NCBI RefSeq assembly: GCF_042649045.1
Contig: NZ_JBHSEF010000011.1
Location: 248,001-312,000 of the forward strand
Origin: Chryseomicrobium palamuruense
GTDB lineage: Bacteria; Bacillota; Bacilli; Bacillales_A; Planococcaceae
DNA length: 64,000 bases
Reading direction: 5' to 3'
The translations under genes and the position numbers were made by a program. How positions within the stretch are numbered: the first letter of the stretch is position 1; each line of letters begins with the position of its first letter. The notes beneath the pieces are model-generated. The model saw nothing but the letters and a program-made list of their open reading frames with translations, made no database searches and was not told where the DNA came from. Shown piece after piece: positions 42,930 to 51,778 of the stretch.

Positions 42930-43553
42930 CTAGTTCATAGGTAAACCGACTTTAGATGCTTGTTGAAAACTGTTACGAATCATGGCTGCATCCACCTCTT
43001 GAAGAAGTGGCACTTGGTAGACATGATGCTGGTTTTGATAAATCGACATTTCGTAACCAAGTTCAATGAAATTTGGAACGCTATCCGCTAGTACACGACG
43101 AACGACAGGGTTCGTACATTCAAGAGCCGCTGTCGTTGCATGGGTTGCACATGACTTAACCGCAGATAGCAACACACCGGAAATCAAAGCATCATTGACA
43201 GCCGTTGGTGCTTCAATAGGGGAAAGTGGTGTCTGTTGTTTCAGACCAAAAGTAAAGTCATGAATCAACTTCATTTCATATGGATATGTCGCTTGAGCGG
43301 GGGCTTGCCCTGTTTGAAAGGCTTCTAGAATCGAATTGTACGTGTTGATTAAATACAGATGCTGATTTTCTACAACTTCTTTCAATTGCCCATCCTTAAT
43401 TTGTGGTTTCCAGTACGTAAACTGGTTTTGAGCACCAATTAAGGATTTCAGTGTTTCTTGCACATCAAAAATTTCATGTGCACCTTGGTTTTGAGCAGGT
43501 TGGACTTGTTCAGAAGATTGGTATTGAGATTGTTCGGCCTGATTTTTCCACAT
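42930..43553 (-). CDS. Coat F domain protein (YhcQ-like)
   Basis: 207 residues with a Gln/Ser-rich N-terminus (about 1-25) and two helical segments resembling the ferritin-like Coat F fold: IFDVQETLKSLIGAQNQFTYW... and VNDALISGVLLSAVKSCATHATTAALECTNPVVRRVLADSVPNFIELGYEMSIY (written here in pieces: ISGVLLSAVKSC, ALECTNPVVRRVL, SVPNFIELGYEMSIYQN). The last part is the typical Coat F helix pattern. Such proteins occur in spore coats or as small general proteins of unknown role. It ends convergently with hisF. The presence is consistent with, but does not prove, a spore-forming host. Confidence 0.75.
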   Translation of the reverse strand: MWKNQAEQSQYQSSEQVQPAQNQGAHEIFDVQETLKSLIGAQNQFTYWKPQIKDGQLKEVVENQHLYLINTYNSILEAFQTGQAPAQATYPYEMKLIHDFTFGLKQQTPLSPIEAPTAVNDALISGVLLSAVKSCATHATTAALECTNPVVRRVLADSVPNFIELGYEMSIYQNQHHVYQVPLLQEVDAAMIRNSFQQASKVGLPMN

Positions 43554-43612
43554 TATACTTCCTCCTTTACACGTACATCTTAAGTGTGTGCAATGGAGAA
43601 ATGATTATTCCT

Positions 43613-44041
43613 TTAGGCAGTTCTTTCAGAAATACGTTTTAAAATATTTTCTGAAAAAAGAATCGTCTCACCAATGGTCGCATGTTCGTTAAAGTTCTTC
43701 ACATAATTTATAGGAATGTTTAATTCAGCGATTCCTTCATTTGCTTCATACGTAAGCGCATAATTAAAGTCCGGATTGGTCCACATCGATTGTAGTACTT
43801 CATCGACTGCTGCAAGTTTCGATTTTGGAATGTAAAGTCCCACTAATAAATTATAAAATCGAAAAATATCATCTAATTCCAATACGTAGCCTTCCACTTT
43901 CCAATCCGCATAGTGAGGTTTTGAAACATATAGATAATTTTCAATTTGAGTTTTTAAGATGGATAGTGGTTCAGCTAAAAACGATTCATCTTCAAGTTTT
44001 ACAGGTTCGTCCGTTTCTTTACTATAGATCGCTAGCTCCAT
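43613..44041 (-). CDS. Hypothetical protein (142 aa) coupled to ypsA
   Basis: I do not recognise this family. The acidic protein (start MELAIYSKETDEPVKLEDES) has no signal peptide or membrane segment and looks alpha/beta: YADWKVEGYVLELDD, then FRFYNLLVGLYIP, and a late NIPINYVKNFNEHATIG. Its ATG lies inside the 3' end of ypsA, with a 20-base overlap and GGAAAGAAGGA upstream, so it is translated from the same message. That coupling is the only clue to its role. Length and codon use are similar to its neighbours. Confidence 0.7.
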   Translation of the reverse strand: MELAIYSKETDEPVKLEDESFLAEPLSILKTQIENYLYVSKPHYADWKVEGYVLELDDIFRFYNLLVGLYIPKSKLAAVDEVLQSMWTNPDFNYALTYEANEGIAELNIPINYVKNFNEHATIGETILFSENILKRISERTA

Positions 44042-44600
44042 TGTCTTGTCCTTCTTTCCATTGAATTTGTTCTGCTGTGTCGTTTAAATCATAGGATGTG
44101 ATTTGTTCGAGTCGATACTGTGGGTGCTGAGATTGATAAGATTTAATCAGGTCTAAAAAGAATTTAGGGCTCGCGGGTTGCTCTTCGTCATAAACCAGAA
44201 GTGCTCCATCACTGTTTCGTAATAAGAATTTATCCCTTTCTTGAAATTGCCAAGGACCCTGATATCCACCAGTTGTTAAGGCTTGATAAAAGTCTGCAGC
44301 AAGTGTCAACTGTCGAAATTCCGCTTGTTTTTCCGGTTTCCAACGTGACATGAACTCACTGAATGGTGGTGTGATGGACAATTTCAATGGGATGCCTTGT
44401 TTTTTTAATGAGAGAACAACTTCTGCTGCCCATATTTCGACTCCTTGTTGCCCAGATATCAACACCCACTCAAGTCCTTCCTCTAAATCAACAAGTAAAC
44501 GGTCTTCTAATGCTTTTTTTATAATGCGGATTCCGGGATGTTTATTGTTAAATATTCCAAGTTCATTTCCGCGGTAGCCAGAAATGATAAGTTTTTTCAC
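44022..44600 (-). CDS. ypsA: YpsA family SLOG-domain protein (DUF1273)
   Basis: 192 residues closely following B. subtilis YpsA: start ISGYRGNELGIF, the nucleotide-type loop LISGQQGVEIWAAEV, ITPPFSEF and NSDGALLVYDEEQPASPKFF. The SLOG fold (Rossmann-like, relative of DprA) suggests binding of a nucleotide or NAD-derived ligand. In B. subtilis, YpsA overproduction affects division and the gene sits next to gpsB; here gpsB is at 20.3 kb without it, so ypsA has moved. It leads a two-gene minus-strand unit with the unknown 142-residue protein. Confidence 0.9.
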   Translation of the reverse strand: MKKLIISGYRGNELGIFNNKHPGIRIIKKALEDRLLVDLEEGLEWVLISGQQGVEIWAAEVVLSLKKQGIPLKLSITPPFSEFMSRWKPEKQAEFRQLTLAADFYQALTTGGYQGPWQFQERDKFLLRNSDGALLVYDEEQPASPKFFLDLIKSYQSQHPQYRLEQITSYDLNDTAEQIQWKEGQDNGASDL

Positions 44601-44679
44601 GATATCACCTCTTATCTTAGTGTACAGTAGTCAACAATTTCCCTCCACTAGAATACGTTAAAGAGTAGAGGAGGATGAA

Positions 44680-44910
44680 ATGAGTCAATCAACTCAACGT
44701 TTGACATATAGTGCACATGTAGAATCTACATTCACTGCCTATTTGTCACAATTAAAAGGTCAACAAGTGACGGTCCAAACAACGCGCGGTGTTCTCACAG
44801 GAGTACTCCAACAGGTAGGGTATGATTCCATTGAAGTTTCCATACAACACCAAGTCTTTGCCATCCGCTTAATGGAAATTATCTGGGTCACTGAAGCAAG
44901 GGGCGTGTAA
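44680..44910 (+). CDS. DUF2642-like small protein
   Basis: 76 residues. After a Ser/Thr-rich start it has FTAYLSQLKGQQVTVQTTRG followed by LTGVLQQVGYDSIEVS, a beta-barrel LSm/DUF2642-like pattern in which a short ORF sets alternating strands. Members in Bacillus (such as YuzF) are small and often spore- or stress-linked; function unknown. AGAGGAGG precedes the ATG. It ends four bases before the manganese catalase gene, so the two are co-transcribed. The family call rests on pattern memory and is moderate. Confidence 0.65.
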   Translation: MSQSTQRLTYSAHVESTFTAYLSQLKGQQVTVQTTRGVLTGVLQQVGYDSIEVSIQHQVFAIRLMEIIWVTEARGV

Positions 44911-44913
44911 ACG

Positions 44914-45807
44914 ATGTTTCAGCGGACCAATCGACTATTGATTGAATTGCCACATGTGGAATACGGAGACGCAAATGCGGCAGCTGCAGTTCAAGAACTA
45001 CTCGGTGGGAAATTTGGAGAAATGTCGACACTGAACAATTATCTGTTTCAGTCGTTCAACTTTCGGTCGAAAACCAAATTAAAACCTTTTTACGATTTGG
45101 TTGCAAGCATTGCAGCAGAAGAAGTGGGTCATGTTGAACTCGTTTCCAATACGATTAATCTTGTGAATAAATCCAATTCGTTTGATGGAGATCCAAACAC
45201 CACGCCGCTTCAACTGGGAAAAGACGCTCGAAATACTCATCATTTTATTGCGACCGCACAAACATCTCTCGGTGCTGATTCGATGGGCAATGCGTGGCGT
45301 GGCGATTACATCTTCTCAAGTGGCAATCTTGTTCTCGACCTTTTGCATAACTTCTTCTTAGAATGTGGAGCACGTACACATAAAATGCGCGTCTTCGAAA
45401 TGACCGATCACCCAGTGGCTCGTGAAATGATTGGGTATCTATTGGTTCGCGGGGGCACACATGTTTTGGCGTATGCGAAGGCAATTGAAATGGCGACAGG
45501 TGTGGACATTACTAAAATGCTACCCATCCCGAATTTAGATAACCGAGCGTTTGATCAAGCTCGAAAATATGAAGATCGTGGATATGGGAACGTTCTGTTT
45601 ACGTGGAACACCCAGGGAGACTACCAAGATATCAATCAAATCTGGAAAGGGACACATCCTTTGACGAATCAACGGCTATACGTACAAGAAGGTTTCCCGA
45701 AAGGAGCACCAGTGCCAGATTTGGATGAGTTACCAGAAGAATTTGCACCTGGGATCACAGCAGAAGACTACCGAAAAATAGCGAAACGTCTAATGGAAAA
45801 TCTCTAA
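44914..45807 (+). CDS. Manganese catalase family protein
   Basis: A 297-residue ferritin-like dimanganese protein that would disproportionate H2O2. Metal and helix motifs visible are GKFGEMSTLNNYLFQS (Glu ligand), IAAEEVGHVELVSNTIN (Glu-x2-His ligand) and, in the second helical pair, FFLECGARTHKMRVFEM and HVLAYAKAIEMA. A glycine/proline-rich tail ends FAPGITAEDYRKIAKRL. It resembles YdbD-type cytosolic Mn catalases and is longer than the coat enzyme CotJC. It follows the DUF2642-like gene after three bases; oxidative stress or spore roles are inference. Confidence 0.9.
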   Translation: MFQRTNRLLIELPHVEYGDANAAAAVQELLGGKFGEMSTLNNYLFQSFNFRSKTKLKPFYDLVASIAAEEVGHVELVSNTINLVNKSNSFDGDPNTTPLQLGKDARNTHHFIATAQTSLGADSMGNAWRGDYIFSSGNLVLDLLHNFFLECGARTHKMRVFEMTDHPVAREMIGYLLVRGGTHVLAYAKAIEMATGVDITKMLPIPNLDNRAFDQARKYEDRGYGNVLFTWNTQGDYQDINQIWKGTHPLTNQRLYVQEGFPKGAPVPDLDELPEEFAPGITAEDYRKIAKRLMENL

Positions 45808-45858
45808 TATAGGCATTTTCAACTGACTTTGCTACACTAAAGTCAGGGAGTGGTAAAT

Positions 45859-46644
45859 ATGAAAATAGCAACGATTCAAACGGATATTCATTTTGGAGAT
45901 CCGGATGCGAATTATGAGCAAATGAAACAATTGATTAAAAAAGCTCTTGAACAACAGCCGGATCTTATTGTATTGCCTGAGATGTGGAACGCAGCCTATG
46001 ATTTAGAAAACTTGGAATCGCATGCAGATGAAGACGGAGAGAGAACGATAACATTTCTACAATCTTTAGCGAGACAAGGCAATGTGACGATTCATGGTGG
46101 TTCCGTTGCAGTCCGCAGAGGAAGCAACTATTACAACACGAGCTACACTGTGGATGCCACAGGAGAAGTCATTCATGTATATGACAAGATGCACTTGTTC
46201 CAGTTGATGAACGAACATCATTATTTATCACCTGGTACGGTCGCAGATACATTTGAGCTAGAGGAGATCTGTTTTGCAGCAATGACGTGCTACGATTTAC
46301 GTTTTCCTGAACTGGCAAGACACTATGCATTAAAAGGTGCTCATGTACTTCTAGTTCCGGCACAGTGGCCGACAGCAAGACTTGATCATTGGCGCATCTT
46401 ACTTCAAGCGCGGGCCATTGAAAATCAAATGTATGTGGTCGCAGTGAACCGAGTTGGAAACGACCCAGCAAATGCATTTCCAGGTCATAGTCTCATAATT
46501 GATCCATGGGGAACCATTTTATATGAGGGCAAAAGTGGGGAAGAAGTGGCGATTACCGAGCTAGACCTCGGGAATGTTGAAGAGTTTAGAAAAAAAGTAC
46601 CGGTATTTGAAGACCGGTTACCTACACGATATAAGCTAGACTAA
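45859..46644 (+). CDS. mtnU: Nitrilase-family omega-amidase (MtnU-like)
   Basis: Carbon-nitrogen hydrolase of 261 residues from the ATG at 45859 (GGGAG eight bases upstream; a GTG three codons earlier lies in that site). The Glu-Lys-Cys triad is in LPEMWN, YDKMHLFQ and TCYDLRFPE. The pieces DHWRILLQARAIENQ and GHSLIIDPWG match B. subtilis MtnU, the 2-oxoglutaramate amidase beside methionine salvage genes. No mtn genes are adjacent here, so the substrate is an inference. Ends at a perfect palindromic terminator. Confidence 0.82.
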   Translation: MKIATIQTDIHFGDPDANYEQMKQLIKKALEQQPDLIVLPEMWNAAYDLENLESHADEDGERTITFLQSLARQGNVTIHGGSVAVRRGSNYYNTSYTVDATGEVIHVYDKMHLFQLMNEHHYLSPGTVADTFELEEICFAAMTCYDLRFPELARHYALKGAHVLLVPAQWPTARLDHWRILLQARAIENQMYVVAVNRVGNDPANAFPGHSLIIDPWGTILYEGKSGEEVAITELDLGNVEEFRKKVPVFEDRLPTRYKLD

Positions 46645-46677
46645 AGAGATCCGGATGCACGTGCATCCGGATCTTTG
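46644..46677. terminator. Bidirectional terminator, perfect palindrome
   Basis: AGATCCGGATGCAC (46647-46660) and its reverse complement (46661-46674) form a perfect dyad, flanked by AAA and TTT. It separates the convergent amidase and MFS genes. Confidence 0.85.
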
Positions 46678-46678
46678 T

Positions 46679-47953
46679 TTACTCTTTAACAACTACAGCT
46701 GGTGCATGATAGTCTGGTTCTGGAACAAATCGCAGGATGATAAAGCCGATGATGAATAAAACAATCAAACTAAAGACACCCATAGATGAATTACCTGTCA
46801 CCTGGGCAGTAACTCCAACGAGTAACGGCCCCAGAATCGCTGCAAATCGACCAAAGATATTGTAAAACCCAAAGAACTCATTGGAATTTTGTTTTGGTAC
46901 CAACTTCCCAAAGTAAGAACGGCTAAGCGCTTGAATACCGCCTTGAGACGTTCCGACGAGCATCGCTAATATAAAGAAATCTGTCACAGAATCCATAAAA
47001 AAAGCATACGTACAGACAATGGTATAAACGAATATCCCCACATAGAGCATCATCTTTTCCCCGAACTTGGCAGCTAAATGACCATAAAGGAAAGCAAATG
47101 GAGCAGCGATGACTTGCGTTAAAAATAAGATTCCGAGTAACGAATTTGTATCAAGACCTAGATCTGTCCCATAAGCAGTGGACATCGAAATAATTGTTCC
47201 CACACCGTCGATATAAAAGAAATAGGCCAGTAAGAATAAAAATACTGCACGGTATTTACGAATCTCTTTGATTGTCGTGAAAAGTCGTTTGAAACTCTGA
47301 GCAACAGGATTTGGCTCCCGTGGAACGAAATGCACTTGTTTGACATTCTTGAAGATTGGAATGGAAAAGATGATCCACCAAGCCGCTGTAATGAAAAACG
47401 CGATTTTACTTGCCGTATCTGCAGCAAATGGGAGGATGCCGTTACCACTAAGGACGATTATTCCCATAGCGAGGATAAAAGGAAATAGACTTCCGATATA
47501 CCCCATTCCATAGCCTCGAGCAGATACTTTAGCCATCCGTTCATCAGATGTGACATCCACGATAAAGCTATCGTAAAAAACGTTTGAACCTGTCGCACCA
47601 AGTGCTGCAAATGTATAGACAATGAGTAACATCAGCCAGTTTTCAAACGGAACCAGAGCGAGCGCAAGAGTAAAAACTATTCCTAGAGAGAAAAAGATAC
47701 CAAAGAATTTCTTTTTGAGGCCTTCATAATCAGCAATCGTTCCCATTATGGGGCCTAGTAGAGCTAAAATCGTCGTAAAAATAGCGATAGTATACCCTAG
47801 ATAAGCTGTTGAGTCAGCGCCATCGATTCCAGCTGCCGTAGCAGAGGATTTAAAATAAATCGGAAAAATTGCCGTAGTAATGATGAGTGTATAGGCAGAA
47901 GAAGCCCAGTCATACATTACCCAACTGTTCTCTTTTTTCGTATACTTCTTCAC
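46679..47953 (-). CDS. UMF1/Atg22-like MFS transporter
   Basis: 424-residue, 12-segment membrane protein. The N-terminus has the family mark WVMYDWASSAYTLII; further on come GPIMGTIADYEG, TSQGGIQALSRSYFGKLVP and a short charged C-terminus. This group includes B. subtilis YxiO and is related to the yeast vacuolar Atg22 amino acid exporter. The substrate is unknown. Monocistronic, facing away from ppx. Confidence 0.85.
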   Translation of the reverse strand: MKKYTKKENSWVMYDWASSAYTLIITTAIFPIYFKSSATAAGIDGADSTAYLGYTIAIFTTILALLGPIMGTIADYEGLKKKFFGIFFSLGIVFTLALALVPFENWLMLLIVYTFAALGATGSNVFYDSFIVDVTSDERMAKVSARGYGMGYIGSLFPFILAMGIIVLSGNGILPFAADTASKIAFFITAAWWIIFSIPIFKNVKQVHFVPREPNPVAQSFKRLFTTIKEIRKYRAVFLFLLAYFFYIDGVGTIISMSTAYGTDLGLDTNSLLGILFLTQVIAAPFAFLYGHLAAKFGEKMMLYVGIFVYTIVCTYAFFMDSVTDFFILAMLVGTSQGGIQALSRSYFGKLVPKQNSNEFFGFYNIFGRFAAILGPLLVGVTAQVTGNSSMGVFSLIVLFIIGFIILRFVPEPDYHAPAVVVKE

Positions 47954-48004
47954 AAAATTGTCCCCCTTTTTCTCATTGTATCTTACAGAAATGAATTTCA
48001 GGTG

Positions 48005-48019
48005 AATTTTCTGAAAAAT
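48005..48019. promoter_or_regulatory. Candidate CodY box before ppx-ppk
   Basis: AATTTTCTGAAAAAT matches 14 of 15 positions of the CodY consensus AATTTTCWGAAAATT. It lies about 25 bases upstream of a perfect TATAAT -10 (48044-48049) and 50 bases before ppx; it also lies about 50 bases upstream of the divergent MFS start. Confidence 0.6.
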
Positions 48020-48072
48020 TTAAGCTCTCACTCAAATTTTCGATATAATAAAAAGAAACGGTAGGTGAGCCT

Positions 48073-49611
48073 ATGGAAAATTTACGTGCTATTATTGATA
48101 TTGGATCGAACTCAATTCGACTCGTCGTCTATAGTTATTCGTACGAAAAAGGGTTGGAAGAACACCACAATATTAAAACGGTAGCTCGATTAAGTGGCTA
48201 TTTAAATGAGCAAAATGAAATGCAGACGGAAGGAATCGATCGATTGATTGAGACGCTACTAAACTTCCAAGCGGTTTTGAACGACCTTCACATAAAACAA
48301 CCCGTTATTGCCGCTACAGCAGCAGTCCGACAAGCATCGAACCAACAACATATTCTTGAACGTGTGTGTCAAGAGACCGGGTTAACGATTGAAGTTTTAA
48401 GTGCAAAACAGGAGGCCTATTATGGGTATTTAGCTGTGGTGCTGACAACAAATATTAGAGACGCTATGACAGTCGATATGGGCGGAGGTTCTACGGAAGT
48501 GACACTCTATAAGGACAAGCAATTGGTCGAGTCCTATAGTTTCCCATTTGGAGTCGTAACTCTAAAAAATAAATTTGTATCAGGAGATGTACCAACTCTC
48601 CATGAACGCAAAGCGATCAAAGCATTTGTTCACGAACAATTTAAAGAACAACCTTGGATTCAAGGTAAAGGACTTCCCGTGATTACTATTGGAGGGAGTG
48701 CGAGAAACATCGTTCAAATTGATCAGAACCGAAAAAATTATCCACTCTCTGGGACACATCAATATGAGATGTCGCTCGAAGATATCCGGTCAATTGATTA
48801 CTTAATGAAAAAAATTTCTTTTTCTGAACGAAAGAAAATTGATGGATTGTCGTCAGACCGAGCGGATGTCATTGACGGCGCTATCATCACGTTTGAAACA
48901 CTTCTCGAACTAACAGGATCTACTTTATTTATGCACAGTCGCAAAGGGCTACGTGAAGGAATCATCATTGAAAAGTTGGAAGAAAACAAAGAACATACAT
49001 TTTTTTTAGATGAAGTCGATTCAAGTGCCATTCGTCATCTTCATGGAAAGTTTGCGATTGAAGCTGCGGATAATACGGATCTGATTGATACGTTTCAAAA
49101 ATTGCGTGGCCAATTTGCAGAAGCCGGTTGGATCCAGGATTGGTCAGATGACCCTGAAATGCTAACGTACGCCTATCAGCTGTTTCACTTTGGAAAGCAA
49201 GTAGATATTGAATCAGCCAGTCAACATACATTCTATTTGTTAACTAATAGTACGCTTGACGGGTTTACCAATAAACAAAAACTCAAGCTTGCTTTATTGT
49301 CTTCCTATAAAAACAAACAAACGTTTCAACAGTACATTCAGCCCTACCAAGGAATTTTGACGATGCAAGAGATTGAAGAGTGTCGAGAAGCAGGGGCTCT
49401 TCTTCGATTTGTACATTCGTTACAGACAACGAAGCATTCCAGCATAGTAGACGCCACCATGTTTGCAAAAGGAGAAGACATTCTCTTGACACTTTTCACT
49501 CGAGGTTCGTTTGTCCTGGAGGCTTATCAAGCCGCAAAAATGAAAAAACATATTGAAAAGTTGATTAACCGAAATGTTATCCTTGCATTTGAAGTGGAGG
49601 AAATCACATGA
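48073..49611 (+). CDS. ppx: Exopolyphosphatase (Ppx/GppA family)
   Basis: 512-residue actin-fold phosphatase that removes phosphate from polyphosphate ends. Visible are IIDIGSNSIRLVVYSYS at 7-23, the second phosphate loop TVDMGGGSTEVTL near 136-148 and VITIGGSARNIVQ. The C-terminal helical part is HD-like without a clear HD dyad. It is the first gene of ppx-ppk and its stop overlaps the kinase by four bases (ATGA). Having both the making and breaking enzymes in one message suggests control of polyphosphate turnover. Confidence 0.93.
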   Translation: MENLRAIIDIGSNSIRLVVYSYSYEKGLEEHHNIKTVARLSGYLNEQNEMQTEGIDRLIETLLNFQAVLNDLHIKQPVIAATAAVRQASNQQHILERVCQETGLTIEVLSAKQEAYYGYLAVVLTTNIRDAMTVDMGGGSTEVTLYKDKQLVESYSFPFGVVTLKNKFVSGDVPTLHERKAIKAFVHEQFKEQPWIQGKGLPVITIGGSARNIVQIDQNRKNYPLSGTHQYEMSLEDIRSIDYLMKKISFSERKKIDGLSSDRADVIDGAIITFETLLELTGSTLFMHSRKGLREGIIIEKLEENKEHTFFLDEVDSSAIRHLHGKFAIEAADNTDLIDTFQKLRGQFAEAGWIQDWSDDPEMLTYAYQLFHFGKQVDIESASQHTFYLLTNSTLDGFTNKQKLKLALLSSYKNKQTFQQYIQPYQGILTMQEIEECREAGALLRFVHSLQTTKHSSIVDATMFAKGEDILLTLFTRGSFVLEAYQAAKMKKHIEKLINRNVILAFEVEEIT

Positions 49612-51677
49612 GCTCTATCACGTATGCACACTTCAACAACCGTGAACTCAGTTGGTTAGCGTTTAATGAGCGCGTTCTTCAAGAAGCAGAAGATTCTGCC
49701 AATCCTTTGTTTGAACGATTACGTTTTCTTGCCATTTTTAGCTCCAATCTTGATGAATTTTTCATGGTGCGTGTAGCGGGTCTTCAAGATCAAGTACGCG
49801 TTGGATTTTCAAATCCGGAAACTAAATCAGGATTGACACCAATGCAGCAGCTTGAAGAAATTGCAGAGAAGACCCAAGCTCTTGTGTCCCGACAAATGAA
49901 AGTTTACCGTCATCTGATGGAAGTCGAACTACCAAAAGAAGGCATACATCTCGTTTCATATGGTCAGTTGTCATCCGAACAAAAAAAAATAGTGGACCAA
50001 CAGTTTGACGATGAAATTTATCCGGTCATTACACCGGTTGCTGTAGATGCCTATCGTCCGTTCCCCGTGCTATTAAGTAAAACGATGAATATTTTAGCGA
50101 TGGTTGAGGAGACAACGGCGGATGATACACCCAAAATCGCTATTGTTCAGGTGCCTTCCGTTTTAAAGCGATTTATTGTGGCAGAATCTAGTCAAAACAA
50201 GCATACAGTTGTATTACTTGAAGATGTAATCATTGGGAACTTGTTTAAGCTCTTTACAGGCTATCAAGTAAAACATGCCAATCCTTTTCGAATCACTAGA
50301 AATGCAGATTTAACTATTCATGAAGAAGGTGCACGTGACCTTCTGATTGAGATTGAAAAGGAATTAAAAAAGCGCAAATGGGGGGCGGTTAGCCGCCTTG
50401 AAGTAAAGTCCTCGGAGATTAAACAAAAAGTCCTTCATTATTTAGTAGATGAACTGGAGATAACAGGGGGCGATGTGTATAAAGTAGATGGACCACTTGA
50501 TGTCACATTTCTCTTTTCATTCACGAAGTTTTTTGATACATCATTTCCAAAGCTGAGCTATCCTGTATTTATGCCACAACAACCCGCCGACTTAAAAAGA
50601 GAAGAAGATATTTTTACAAAAGCACTCACGCAAGATTTGTTCTTTTATCATCCGTACGAATCATTCCAACCTATTTTGGATTTCATTGAGCAAGCTGCAA
50701 ATGATCCATCGGTCCTTGCCATAAAGCAAACATTATATAGAGTTAGTGGGAACTCACCTATTATACAAGCGCTGAAACGTGCAGCTGAAAATGGAAAACA
50801 AGTCACTGTTCTCGTGGAATTAAAAGCTCGCTTTGATGAAGAGAACAACGTCATTTGGGCCAAAGAGCTTGAAAAAGCAGGGTGTCTTGTCATTTACGGA
50901 ATGCATAATTTAAAGACGCATTCTAAAATTACGCTGATTATTCGTCAAAAACATGGTAAAATTGAGCAATTTGTACACCTTGGCACAGGGAACTATAATG
51001 ACCAGACAGCAAAAATCTACACGGATATGAGCATTATTACAACAAATAAAAAAGTCGGAGCTGATGCTACAAAGTTCTTTAACTACTTGAGTGGCTATAT
51101 GGATAAACCAGATTATCAGAAACTCGTCGTTTCTCCTTTTGAAATCAAAGATCGTTTTGTGGAATTGATTGATGAAGAGATTGAATTTCATCACACGTTC
51201 GGAAATGGTCAAATCAAGCTGAAAATGAATTCTTTGACGGATAAAGATCTCATTGAAAAGTTATACATAGCTTCTCAAGCTGGGGTAAAGATTGATTTGA
51301 TTGTGCGAGGGATCTGTTGTCTGCGGCCAGAAATCAAAGGTGTAAGCGAGAACATCCGGGTTATCAGTATCGTCGGACGATTTTTAGAGCATTCACGAAT
51401 ATATTATTTCCATAGGAACGGAGCATCAAAATTATATCTCTCTTCTGCAGACATGATGACACGTAATATGATTAAAAGGGTAGAAATATTATTTCCAATC
51501 CTGTCACCTGCTATCAAAAAGAGAATTCTTTCGATACTTGAGCTTGAACTTCAGGATACGGTAAAAGCTCGTGTTCAAAACGCGAAAGGAATCTATACGT
51601 ACAGAAAATCAGACACCAAAATTCATGCTCAACAACAATTTATGGGATATGCAAAAAATGGCTGGCGCTTAGACTAA
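49608..51677 (+). CDS. ppk: Polyphosphate kinase 1
   Basis: Reversible synthesis of polyphosphate from ATP, 689 residues, the normal length. N domain: FNNRELSWLAFNERVLQEA and SSNLDEFFMVRVAG. The catalytic domains show the phosphorylated His near 438 in MHNLKTHSKI, HLGTGNYNDQTAKIYTD and the late SSADMMTRNM. Start overlaps ppx. The 3' end of the gene itself contributes to a short hairpin at 51664-51682. Confidence 0.97.
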   Translation: MSSITYAHFNNRELSWLAFNERVLQEAEDSANPLFERLRFLAIFSSNLDEFFMVRVAGLQDQVRVGFSNPETKSGLTPMQQLEEIAEKTQALVSRQMKVYRHLMEVELPKEGIHLVSYGQLSSEQKKIVDQQFDDEIYPVITPVAVDAYRPFPVLLSKTMNILAMVEETTADDTPKIAIVQVPSVLKRFIVAESSQNKHTVVLLEDVIIGNLFKLFTGYQVKHANPFRITRNADLTIHEEGARDLLIEIEKELKKRKWGAVSRLEVKSSEIKQKVLHYLVDELEITGGDVYKVDGPLDVTFLFSFTKFFDTSFPKLSYPVFMPQQPADLKREEDIFTKALTQDLFFYHPYESFQPILDFIEQAANDPSVLAIKQTLYRVSGNSPIIQALKRAAENGKQVTVLVELKARFDEENNVIWAKELEKAGCLVIYGMHNLKTHSKITLIIRQKHGKIEQFVHLGTGNYNDQTAKIYTDMSIITTNKKVGADATKFFNYLSGYMDKPDYQKLVVSPFEIKDRFVELIDEEIEFHHTFGNGQIKLKMNSLTDKDLIEKLYIASQAGVKIDLIVRGICCLRPEIKGVSENIRVISIVGRFLEHSRIYYFHRNGASKLYLSSADMMTRNMIKRVEILFPILSPAIKKRILSILELELQDTVKARVQNAKGIYTYRKSDTKIHAQQQFMGYAKNGWRLD

Positions 51678-51690
51678 GCGCCCGTTTATT
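51664..51690 (+). terminator. Weak terminator at the end of ppk
   Basis: GGCGCTT and AAGCGCC pair across a five-base loop that includes the stop region, followed by CGTTTATTT; the T tract is poor. Confidence 0.5.
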
Positions 51691-51717
51691 TAATTTATAT
51701 TTCGATTCACAAAAAGT

Positions 51718-51746
51718 TTGTCATGCGAATTAAAAAAGAGTAGTAT
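51718..51746 (+). promoter_or_regulatory. Promoter of the DHA2-type MFS gene
   Basis: TTGTCA (51718-51723), 17 bases, TAGTAT (51741-51746), with AGAAGGA before the ATG. Confidence 0.65.
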
Positions 51747-51778
51747 GGAAACTAGATTTCACGAAAGAAGGAAAATTT

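Noticed and set aside
46647..46674. Perfect 28-base palindrome as a protein-binding operator
   Set aside because: It lies just after two convergent stop codons with A and T tracts on its flanks, so a shared terminator explains it.
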